A DNA stretch of 64,000 nucleotides from Malurus cyaneus samueli (Eukaryota; Chordata; Aves; Passeriformes; Maluridae): contig CM019219.1 of NCBI GenBank assembly GCA_009741485.1, positions 7,507,081 to 7,571,080 of the forward strand, in the 5' to 3' direction. The translations under genes were made by a program, and so were the position numbers. This document shows, piece by piece, positions 1-9,639 of this stretch. Each line of letters starts with the position of its first letter. Position 1 is the stretch's first letter. The notes under the pieces were generated by a model that worked only from the letters and a program-made list of their open reading frames with translations, was not told where the DNA came from and did not search any database.

Positions 1-480
1 TTACATGAAATTAAATTAGACATCCTGCATGCAAATTTTCAAAGAATAACTTTCCTCTGTGTAGTACAAAAAATCCCCCCATAATTGATAGACAGAGATT
101 GACTTTTAAAGCTTCAAATCAGCTTTGAGGTCTGGGTGATCTTTTAAACTGCACGAGCTTTCATCTGCAGTTTTTCACATTGCCAAGAGCTGTCAATCAA
201 GCAATGGATTTCTGATCAATATCCCCTTGTTCATTAGCTTACACGGGCTCTCTGTTACGGAGAGAACAGATACCCCAACGCCGACAGTCACACTGTTTTC
301 AAAACCTTCCCTGGATCAAGTGATGACTAATGTTCCGAGTGGGAAATTGATGCATTAGGATGCCATCGGGTGACCTGAATCGCGAGGTAACTTTGTTGGA
401 CTGCAGTTGTCAAGATGAGTGATGTGCAGAGTTAAAGCCTATTGCCAACACACATCAAGAGCGCCAGAAAGTACCCAGCA
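1..480. promoter_or_regulatory. Candidate conserved non-coding element (homeodomain-rich)
   Basis: No coding frame is apparent. The block carries an exact POU octamer ATGCAAAT at 29-36 and, on the minus strand at 190-199, TGATTGACAG, which is the published composite site for PBX-MEIS/PREP homeodomain dimers. Several TAAT and ATTAG cores lie nearby. CpG dinucleotides (about 239-400, for example in ACGCCGAC and TCGCGAGG) survive in otherwise AT-rich sequence, which is typical of elements under selection in amniotes. The texture resembles developmental enhancers, but conservation is inferred, not observed, and the element may continue left of the window. Confidence 0.35.
190..199 (-). promoter_or_regulatory. 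PBX-MEIS composite site
   Basis: The minus strand reads TGATTGACAG, an exact match to the decamer bound cooperatively by PBX (TGATT) and MEIS/PREP (TGACAG). Occupancy cannot be judged from sequence. A single 10-mer can arise by chance in 64 kb, so the weight comes from its position in the motif-rich block at 1-480. Confidence 0.4.
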
Positions 481-1746
481 TTTATTCCAGCTCTCTGAAC
501 CTCTGGGGACTGACTGAAATCTGGCCTAATTTAAGCAGGATGAGTCTTCCTACTGCCCCCCCTAAATACTTTTTTTTCTCCGGCTCTGAGATTATTGTAG
601 TGTTATTTTTATGAGGATGAAATCCTGTCTGTATTTTAAATAATGAGATATCCCCCATTTACTTCTGCAGAGATGAGACCTCACAGTATTTCCCCCCTTC
701 CAAGCAGGCTGTGGCTGGGAGTAGCTGCAGCTTCAGAAAGAAGGGAGACCAGCTAACAACAAAGCCAGAAAGCCTTTCAAATAGTTTTGTGGCTGTTACT
801 TAAAAGCAGTTTTGCAGCACTTTTTTCCTCAGAGGGATGGATGCTGGGCAAAGAGGGATTGTGATGGCTGAAGGAGGAGAGACTTGCAGGGGGATGGGGA
901 GTGGGAGAGCGAGGAACAGATATAAGGACCATACACCATAAGGCAGGGAATGATTTAAAAAACTGAAAGGGATGCTCTACCACCAAAAGGCAGATCAACC
1001 AGTTTACACAAGGCTGCAAACTTGTGTGCAAACAGGTGTGCAAACCCTGAATCAAGCGCATGACTGTGGCCAAACATTTGCAGAATCCAAATACTGAGCT
1101 CAGACACAAAAATTATTTGGGAATTTGTTTTCTATGCACATGGCATTAGAACAGTGACATCGATATGGGCACTGCTGTATGAACAACAAGATTTCTGGTT
1201 TGACCTGAAAGCCAAAATGCTGCTGGAATGAACTGCAGATGAACAATGAATGCATACTAAAACCTACTCTGAGTTTTTGCAGGAAAATCAGCAAAGTTAT
1301 AGTAATATTTCATCAGCTATGCGTTATAAACTCAGGTCTATGAGCCATTGAAATCAAGACAAAAAAGAGCAGGGCTTGCCTGCAAAAATACTAAACTTAT
1401 CAATAAAACCATAATCTTCTGCACGGACCACAGAAGCTGTGAAAGGTTGTACAAGTCCTTACACTTTCTACACATACTCACACAATATTCATCACAGCTT
1501 TTCCCTTATCAGCATCTTAATGCAATGCAGCCTTGAAAGAGGGTTGAAAGCACTCACCAAATTAATTGTCCAAAGCCAAAAAGAATTTTTACTTGATCAT
1601 GGGCCTTATTTTAAGCTCAGCAAGGCTCTGCCTGGAGTTAATGTCATTCAGCACTGGGCACTGGTGAAGGATGTTGATAAACCAAGTTTCCAGCCCTTCA
1701 GTTTTGTGGAGGTAGAAGTTTAAATGAAGAAATCGAAAGCACTTAC
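481..1746. other. Intergenic or intronic, nothing recognised
   Basis: This stretch has no repeat, RNA gene or convincing exon that I recognise. The short open frames on both strands (up to about 110 codons at 777-1109, minus) have unremarkable compositions and no domain signature. If the minus-strand exon at 1747-1783 is real, this is the start of its downstream intron. Confidence 0.5.
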
Positions 1747-1783
1747 CTTTCATCGTGTTGGCCCAGGAGGAAAACTGGGAAGC
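1747..1783 (-). CDS. Putative 37-nt internal exon of unknown secreted protein
   Basis: On the minus strand a 37-nt segment is bounded by good splice signals. Upstream is a CTGAC branch-point-like motif, then a pyrimidine-rich tract ending TCTCGTGCAG. Downstream is AAAG followed by GTAAGTG, a near-consensus donor. Read in phase 0, the phase in which the signal-peptide exon at 9511-9579 ends, it is open and encodes ASQFSSWANTMK plus one base of a glycine-type codon. One of the other two phases contains a stop. The combined product would be a signal peptide followed by a short hydrophilic stretch; I do not recognise the family. A chance AG...GT pair is a real alternative because so short a segment has little coding information. 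The following exon was not found and may lie left of the window. Confidence 0.3.
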
Positions 1784-3962
1784 CTGCACGAGATAATAAA
1801 GATCAGAGAGTCAGTTTCTGAAAAAAACATAAGCTGGCTCAGAGCTTTGCTTATATAGATTGTTTGCCCCTAGTGCTGGACACCCAGATAAGGTGGGGTA
1901 CCTGGGCATGGCAGAGTTGGGCAGTGCAGCATGGCCAGGACCTGGTGCCCCAGTGGGGCCTGGACCCCTGAGCTGGAAGGCTGTCAACGATTTTGGGATG
2001 CAGGAGAACATTTCTGGCACCTTCCAGGAGGAAATGCCACGTGTCCCACCTCCAACGTGGAGCTCCAGCCTTTCCTGTTTGGCTCACGATCAAGGGCGAG
2101 CAACAAAAGGGAACAGAAGAGGACGTAAAACAGCTCTCAGCCTTTGAAGAGTGTCAGGGAGATTTGTCTGAAAGGAAAGGCACTGACTCTACACCAGGAC
2201 ACATCCCCAGCGTGACAATTTCCGCTCCCTTTCCCTCTTGCTCTAAATCCCAGCTGCGGACAGGATTACCCTGCAGTGAGGATACACATGCTAACAGTGG
2301 GTGTAAAGGAGATTTGGAGTTGCTGTTCTTCATCCCTCACATGATTTTGGGGAATAAAACATATTTCCAACAATTTAACACACACAGTAAGGACACCATA
2401 CACACTCACACAATTATTACGAGCAGCTATGCATTGCTAGAGATACAATTAACTGTAAATATACTCCCTGTTTAGCTGCACTTTACATACAGAAGAAAGA
2501 CATTCTCAGATAACGCTGGTTGAGACTAAGAACAATTGAATCACAGGCAATGAATAAGAAACAGGACAAAATAAAAAGCTCAGAATTCACGTTGGTGAAT
2601 ATTCTCTGGAAGATATAAATGAGCTCTTGCTTCAGGCACATTTGCGTCCCTCTTGTGTTTGAGGCAGGGAGAACAGACACTCCAGCTCTCCCCTTCCCCA
2701 CTGGCTTTAATGAGAGCAGAGTCCCCTCAACCGCTCAGCAGAGCCCCTTCCCAGGTGCATTTGAATGAGCCACACACACTCAGAACTAAATCCTTTGCAG
2801 CTGGAAGGACACACATCCTCTCACAATTGCCCCTCCTGAAGGAGGATAGTAAATGAGAAGGCTGTAAAAGCTCTGTCCTTGGTGTATATGTTTCTTGAGT
2901 GCAGGTACAGCATTCGTCAGATCCTTTGCCAGACCCCAACGGAGACTGTATAAAGCAAAGGTCTAATTGCTCCATTTACAATTAGTGATAACATTCATCC
3001 ATAAACACAGACCAAAACAAACCCTGCAAGTGTGCTCCCGTCTTTTGGAGGAACAGATGAAACAAAGAACAAGGAAGCAGCAATGGGAGCAGGATGATGC
3101 AAGAAACATTTCATCTCCCTCTCCAGCTCTCTGTGCTGTCCTGTTAGGCTGTTTACCTTATGGGGCTGGGAAGGGTTTGGGGCTGAAGGGTTTGAGTGGG
3201 TGAGCTCACCCCTGCACTCAGAGCATCCCTTGGCACCCCAGGGAATGCCAGAGGGTTTCAGCCCAGGCTGAATGAGGGGCACCAGGCTGTTCTGTTGCCT
3301 CAGTGCCCCCAGCTGAAGGGCAGAGATGACACTCGATGCTCACACCCCGAGGAAATAGGAAAGATGAGAGACATAGCATTGTGCTACACTTTCTTTTCCA
3401 GGTTATCCACCTGCACTGCTGTCCAAGCACAGGCAGAGCTGACCACTAAAGGACAGCACCCTAAATTCCCCCTTGCAATAAACTGGTGGCCTGGACAATG
3501 TGCAGGTTTCCAGGAGCATCCTTCAGAGCAGGCAGTGGCTTGGCGGCTGCCAGCTGAGTCCCCGATTTTGATTACTGCTTTTGGATGAAAGCCTCTGTCT
3601 GCTGCCACAGAATAAATGATACTGGGAGCAAATGCATCTGGAGCACCCAGCACAGAGGCTCCAGGAGTTAAACACAACCTTTACTATGAGGCTCCCATAT
3701 CTCATTTTTGTGCTGCAGCCTCTGTCACAAGCTGCAGCAGCAGAGCCTCAGGGGACAACTCCTCTGGCACAGAAAGGAGAGTTTTCTCCTCCCTCCTGAG
3801 GTCTCCTGGACCACTCCCCAGACCACACCAGTTCTGAAGCATTTTGACCCCTGCTCAGGGCCAAGTTTTAGGCTTTTGGCTCATGGAATGAAACTTGCCA
3901 TGGTAAGCAGCAGAGGAGGAAGAGTTCACTCCTTCCCTCAGCCCTTCCTCCGCTCCAGGAGA
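1784..3962. other. Intron or intergenic, nothing recognised
   Basis: This is ordinary mixed-composition sequence. It includes a stretch of moderate GC content at about 1880-2100 where several frames stay open on both strands at once. That pattern reflects few stop codons rather than coding. No transposon signature or RNA gene was seen. Confidence 0.5.
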
Positions 3963-4039
3963 GGATGCGGGATGCAGGATGTGGGATGCAGGATGTTGGA
4001 TGCAGGATGTGGGATGCAGGATGTTGGATATGGGATGCA
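3963..4039 (+). repeat. 7-bp minisatellite with 28-bp higher-order unit
   Basis: The tract consists of about eleven units of GGATGYN (GGATGCA, GGATGTG and GGATGTT). Four 7-mers in the order CA, TG, CA, TT form a 28-bp unit that is present twice without a mismatch, at 3970-3997 and 3998-4025, with imperfect units on both sides. The overlapping open frames with Met-Gln-Asp-Cys-Gly-rich translations come from the repeat, not from a gene. The exact 28-bp copies suggest recent slippage or unequal exchange. Confidence 0.9.
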
Positions 4040-4422
4040 GAAGGGGCTGTCAGGAGGGGCACAGGCTGGGGGTCCAGGAGGGAGAGCAGGCAGGGGGAGG
4101 CCTGCAGTGCCGTATTGCTCGTGGCCAGCAGAGGAGGATCTTGTCCTTCCGACGAGGTGCAACACTGAGCCCGACGAGGAGCAGGAATTGAACAAAAGGA
4201 AGGGGGGTGGGGGGAGAAAAAATGAGACTGTGGGGCTGGTTTCACCAAAACAGTCTCCTTGCTGCAGCTCGACACTGATACTTTGTGTGCTCTCTCAAGA
4301 GGGAATAAAATCACTGGGTTCTGCTCGTAGCAGGTCTGCAGTGATGAGGGACAAAGCTAGAAGAATTTCAGAGAGCGATTTTAAATTTTGTTACTTTAGG
4401 TTCATAAAAAACAAACCCTACC

Positions 4423-4438
4423 AAAAAAAAAAAAAAAA
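4423..4438 (+). repeat. Poly-A tract (16 A)
   Basis: Sixteen consecutive adenines follow an A-rich stretch. No retroposed gene body is recognisable on the 5' side, so this is annotated as a simple repeat only. It extends the downstream end of an otherwise meaningless open frame (3708-4478), adding a run of lysine codons. Confidence 0.9.
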
Positions 4439-6524
4439 TCACAAAAACATCCCCAAACAAGCTAGGCGAGACATTTGATACGGGTACCAGTGCACTGCTA
4501 ACTATGGACCCAACTACATCTATATGACTCCTAGGAAAAAAATTGTAAAATTCAAAATATCCTAATTTCACCTGATCTTTTTTGTCTTTTGCCACTGTAA
4601 TGATTAGCACTTCACTTCATTCCTCTAAAGAACCATCAAAATTTTGCTAAATAGACTTCATGCTAAGATTAAACATGATACATGCAATTTTTCCATTTCA
4701 ACTCCTTAAGAAAGAGAGACTAATGAAATGTAATAGATTTCAAACAGGAATGACAGAACCATGAGCTTTCTTCATCTCAGGATGGAATCCTATGGCTCTT
4801 TCTCAGACAAAAATGTCCAGTTAATCTCCAGCAATTCTTTCTGAATAAACCCAGGAAGATTTGACCCCAAATTCAAGGGAAATTATTTACAGCTTCCAAG
4901 GGCATTCTGCAATTGAACTGCTTATTGTGTATTGGGTACATTTCTACCTCTTATTACAATAAAAATGAATCACTAAAACACAAAAGCAGGTGGAGAAAGA
5001 GAGCAAAAAGGTGACAGCCTAGGTTTGTTCTAGGAATTTATGTATGCAAAACAGACTTCCAGAGAAAACAGTGTAATTGCTCAAGCTTGCATGACAGAGT
5101 AGAAAGAGAGATGGAAATTAGCTCTATGCATAGACACACATTGCAACAAAGCACTACAGGAATTCCAGTATTAAACTCCATTTGGCTTATTCACTTAATT
5201 GCATTAAGCCCTGCAAACCCTCCTGCAACTTGTCACAAAGTGGCCTCCACAGCAGAAAAACAAAGATTATGCTTTTATTTGTTCATCCGTGCAGCCACAG
5301 CTTTGCAGCCAAGAAGGAGGTGGGATGGGGTAGAACTGGAGAATGAAGATGGATATTTGATCAACTTCCATCCACAAGTGACACGAGCCACGAAGGAGCC
5401 ACGAGGGCAGACACAGCTCCTGCCTTCTCGGAGTGAACCCCTTGATCCCGCTGACAGCTCTCAGTAGGAACCTTTGTCTGGGCTGCTCGCCAAAGGAGGA
5501 GGGAATCGACACTTCTGATGCTCTTACAATCGGCCAGATTTTTGCCTGCAACCATCTTGGGTAGTGACAGTCTTTGAAGTTCAAGGGAAAGTGGCTTTTC
5601 CAGCAATGACATTGTGTTTCTCAGCCAAGGCCATGGTTGCAGTTTAATGAAAGCAGGGCATATTATCATCTGGAACACACATGCAACACATGTTGTGTTT
5701 TTAGCCTGGGAAACCATTCTCTGAAAGGATTCCACCAAAACCCCTGAGTTCTTCACTTCTCTGCTAACAAGAGAAGTGCTCCTGCCTCCACCCTGAACTG
5801 CAATTTGTGCATCAGAGTAAATAGCCTGTTCCTTATTGGCCAGTCTCAGAGTACCCAGAGAAGTTTACATTTAAAATCTTTATTTTGATAATTATTTAGT
5901 TACACACTTTTCCTATGGTAACACCTGATACAAACCCCACAGGGATTCAGGAAAAATAGGAGATCCTTCTGAGATGCTGCTGAAACCAGCCTGGTTCTCT
6001 GCTCAGGAGTTACCTGCTCCTGTTTTCCAAGAAATCAAAGTTTCCAAATTAATCTTTGCTCCGTAAGAGGCGGCCTGGTGGCAGCTGGGTGTTTTTAAAG
6101 GTGCTCACTGGTGGCTGAGGTGCATTTATGCTCCTGGGTGGAAAACAGGGTCAGCCTTGGATGCCACTAAATGTGTTTTGGGGGGCTGCAAAGCCAGGCA
6201 AGCACACCTACACGAGTGCCTGAGATATCAAACGCTCCTGCAGCCCGTGCTGGGAATGCAGGTTATACTGCGAGACTTAAAGCTTATGCAAAGTCATTAA
6301 GTGCCTTTAGTTACACGGGATATCAACCTGCACGCTGCAGGGCATAAGCTGATTGCCTTCGGGGGTCAGCCAGGAACGCTTCCCTCTCCGAGAGCGCCGT
6401 GCAAAATTAGCTGGGGGCGCTCCCAGGGCTTTGCTGCTTTCCTGCCACATCAGGAGAATTTAGGAGAGCTCTGCAGAAGGGTAGCACACCTGATGGGCCA
6501 CAGATCCAGGCGGGGTGGGCAGCA
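4439..6524. other. AT-rich non-coding, nothing recognised
   Basis: The first kilobase is AT-rich with scattered homopolymers. At 6230-6430 the sequence keeps several CpGs and includes GGGGGCGCT at 6413-6421, which matches only the right half of the CTCF core and is not called. No coding exon or transposon was recognised. Confidence 0.45.
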
Positions 6525-6546
6525 TTCCCTTCCCTTCCCTTCCCTT
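6525..6546 (+). repeat. Short TTCCC microsatellite
   Basis: Four uninterrupted TTCCC units are followed by TT. The tract is short and probably of low polymorphism. Confidence 0.85.
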
Positions 6547-9065
6547 GGCAGGGATGGGTGCGCAGCCCAGCGCAGCACAGAACCATGGTGTGCATAGCAC
6601 AGTCCTGGAGAGAGGGTGAAGGGAGCAGAAGAGGGAGTTTGCTACAGGAATGGATCCACTGGGGGTTAGAAAGAGATGTCAGACAGAGCTGACTTTGGAA
6701 TGCCCTAAAATGTTGGTCTCCAAGCACCTGAGGCAAGGAAAGACCTGCACTGCTGGCAGCATATCCTCCGAGCTGTGGGCCAGGAGGGAGATAGGCCCTT
6801 ATGATAAACAGCTCTTTTTGGCAATTGTTTGATCTTAATGTGATGCTTTTATCCTTCCCCTTCCACTACAAAGTGTACTTGGTTTTTGGATTGGGCAAGG
6901 CTAGTGATTTCAAAATGCTTTCTGTCACAACTAAGCAGATACCAATTTTTTGAAGTTCCAAAATATTCGGTGAAGAGCCTCCTCTGCTCCTCTGGCCCTT
7001 GCAAGTCCCTGCTGCCAGGGAAGTTGAGTTTCCAGAGAAATCTGATGCAAGGGAAAGGCCTGATGTGAGCACTGGTAGATTTTAAAATAACTTTTCTCCC
7101 TGGGAACATGTTCTGAACTACTTTTGATCGCTGTTAAGTGGGAGCTGCAGCCTGGTGTACGGGCAGGGCAGTCACTGGAGGGTTGTGGGATCCAAATGGA
7201 TCCTGTCCTGTTCCAGATTTCACTAGCTCAACATTTAAGCATACCATTTAAACTTGAGTGCATTCCAGAAAAGTTGTTCCAATACAGGTCTGGATAAGTG
7301 AGGATGCTCTGCTCGAGTGCAGCAGAGCTCCTTGGCTTTCTCTTTGGGTAATTAAAGAATACTTAACAATACAATTCCTGATGGCAGGCACATTTCTGCT
7401 ACAGCATCTTGCTGAGCAGAAGTGAAATGAAAAGCAGGGAAATAAACCCCAGCCCTAGAAGACCCACCATGTCTTCAGACAATCTTTGGTGCAGTTGCAT
7501 CACATATGCTAAGATAAAGGACCAAATTCATTTCTCTCCATGCGGCTTTATGCCTTTTATGGAAATTGTTTGGATTCATGCAGATGAAATCAGCTTCTCT
7601 TCAGGTAGTATGAAAGAACTGAATGGAAATTTTTGCCTTAGGGTTCTGCTCCGAATCTGCCAGATCCGTGAACGTCCAAGTATTTTCTTGTTTTATTATG
7701 ACTGACTCAGCATGAGCTACTGCTTGAACCCATGTTTGACTTCTGCTGTATTTCACCAATAATATTTGTTAATCAGCTTGTTACTTATAAAAACTTCTAA
7801 AACCAGATTCAAATAAAAATTATGTAGATAGTTCTAAGAAAGGATGAAAATAGAAAACATCTACTATTTTTGCATTCAAACTGTTTCAGTGCAACTTTTT
7901 CTTTGGGACAAATCATTAAGACAAAAATACCCTCTCATAACTTGTTTGTCATCCAATGGTCACATCATGGCAACTCATCCCCCTCTTTTTATTTTTTTTT
8001 CTGGGATCCATGCCAAGTGCTAAGCCAGAAAACCTGGTTATATTAATTATGAAGAAAAAGCATGTTTTATTAAAAACTAGCCTGCTGAATATTCTGTCGT
8101 GCTGCTTTTCAGTGACAGCAGAATTGCTTTTGCATTTTAGCAATGTTAATGAATTTTCAGGGGCGGGGGAGATGTACTCTACATTTTCCATAGCAATTTT
8201 TAAAGCAAAGTCAGATTAGGACTGTCAAAGCTATTGAATGAATCTAACACTTAGGACTAGTTAGGAAAATCCTGGGAAAGGCTTCATGTTGTCTAAAACT
8301 GGACCCACATCTTCCTCACTGAGCATGAATTAACTCTGTCAAATTCATTATGAGCTCATTTACACTAGATGTTATTCCCACAAAATCTGTAAAACTGGTG
8401 TTGAAATACCCTAGAGTTGATCTCCTCAGTAAAAGGTTACATGTTCTACTGGAACAAGACTGACATTGGTCCTGATGATACACTAATTAATAATTCCTCT
8501 ACTGAGTTGTGAAAATCACTGATCTGAATTTCCAGAGCTCTTAAAAAAAAAAAATCTATGCCCCATTAAACCCCTTCATTATATATTTTTCCCAAAGAAT
8601 TGATTCTAAGCATGTCAACATCTGAAATTTTGCAACGCATTTCAGTAAATATGAACCTGCACTAACAGGAAATGTCACTAAGAAAGCAGATGTTTTAAAG
8701 AACCTCTGATTCCTTCATGAGAAAATCTACTTGATTGCTTGGAAGAACAAAAGATCTTTTTTCAAAACTGACTTTTAACTTTCCTTTGATTACAAGTCAT
8801 TCTTCCACTCTTCTTTAAAGAGGAGATGAATAGATGCAGGAAAGTATATCAAGCTCTGCCAGAGCAGAGCTCTGGTCACCCCTGGCTGTGTTGAATATTT
8901 TGCCATTAACCTTCCTCCCACATGAGTGACAACAATGATTCAGTCATCCAAAACATGTGGCTGGGGGAATTTTATCTTTTACAGAAGAGTTTGCAAAGCT
9001 GCCAAAGCAGCGCCTACATGACCTGCTTAATGTGATATTCAGTCCCCTTAGAATGAGGACTGAAA
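6547..9065. other. Non-coding, nothing recognised
   Basis: AT-rich sequence contains short T or A runs (for example near 7990 and 8543). No splice-bounded open frame, RNA gene or repeat family was recognised. If the putative minus-strand gene is real, this is most of its first coding intron of about 7.7 kb. Confidence 0.5.
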
Positions 9066-9238
9066 ATAAGGAAGAAAATTTTTGCTTGGTACAGGTTGCT
9101 CAGGGAGATGGTGGATGCCCTGTCCTTGGAAACATTCATGGCCAGGCTGGATGGAGCTCTGAGCAGCCTGGTCTAGTGGAAGGAGGGTTGGAACAAGATG
9201 ATCTTTGAGGTACCTTCCAACCCAAAATGTGATTTTAA
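9066..9238 (+). mobile_element. CR1 LINE fragment, 3' end
   Basis: This matches the 3' terminal part of bird CR1 elements. In order I see an A-rich GGAAGAAAATTTTT segment, CAGGTTGCTCAGGGAG, GGTGGATGCCCTGTCCTTGGA, GGCCAGGCTGGATGG, GCAGCCTGGTCTAGTGG, GTTGGAACAAGATGATCTTT and CTTCCAACCC. These are hallmark strings of the CR1 3' region. An internal deletion of roughly 20 bp (the usual GTGAGGGTGGTGAGG part) is evident near 9088. The terminal ATTCTATG-type octamer repeats have decayed. It is 5'-truncated like most CR1 copies and has no coding capacity. It lies on the opposite strand to, and just downstream of, the putative signal-peptide exon. Confidence 0.93.
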
Positions 9239-9510
9239 GATGAGCTGCCCACGCTGCAGCCCGGTGTTTTGGGGCATTTCTGAGTGCCCAGGTCTAGGGG
9301 AGGGACTACACTTCCCACCACAGACCCTGGGAGTGGAATGGCCACTGAATGTACCCACAAGAGCCATTCCTTGGCAATGGAGATGTTTGCTCCAAAAAAC
9401 CCATAGGGCTTCCCTCTAATGCCACATTAACTCAGTCACCTCAGTGGCCTGAAATTCAGATACTGCAGAGCTGGCACATGGAAAGAAAAGGAGGATGAAA
9501 ACATACTCAC

Positions 9511-9579
9511 GCACAAACCTGGGGTCCCTAGGAGAACAACCAGTGGAAGAACCTGAAGGGTCAAAGCACTGTTAAACAT
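9511..9579 (-). CDS. Putative first coding exon: signal peptide of unknown protein
   Basis: On the minus strand an ATG at 9579-9577 has A at -3, and an in-frame TGA lies 17 codons upstream (9630-9628), so the start is well defined. The 23 codons start MFNSALT, continue with a hydrophobic core (LQVLPLVVLL) and end GTPGLC. This is the length and shape of a secretory signal peptide with small residues near a cleavage site, although the n-region lacks a basic residue. Immediately after the last codon comes GTGAGTATG, a strong donor, in phase 0. The next plausible exon on the same strand is the 37-nt segment at 1747-1783. The 5' UTR side is A-rich, with a weak possible acceptor (GCTCAG) near 9655. 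I do not recognise the protein. A chance ORF beside a GTGAGT is possible, but the combination of upstream stop, start context, hydrophobic core and donor is better than other candidates here. Confidence 0.4.
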
Positions 9580-9639
9580 CCTCGATTTTTTTCTTGAAAT
9601 TAGCTTTTTCTTCTTGCCTATGTTTTTTCAGACAAGCCA

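Noticed and set aside
3708..4478. 256-codon open frame (plus), the longest in the window
   Set aside because: It spans the 7-bp minisatellite and ends in a poly-A run read as lysines. It has no domain and overlaps open frames on the opposite strand.
6413..6421. GGGGGCGCT resembling CTCF
   Set aside because: Only the right half of the core matches; the left half (TTAGCT) differs at most positions.
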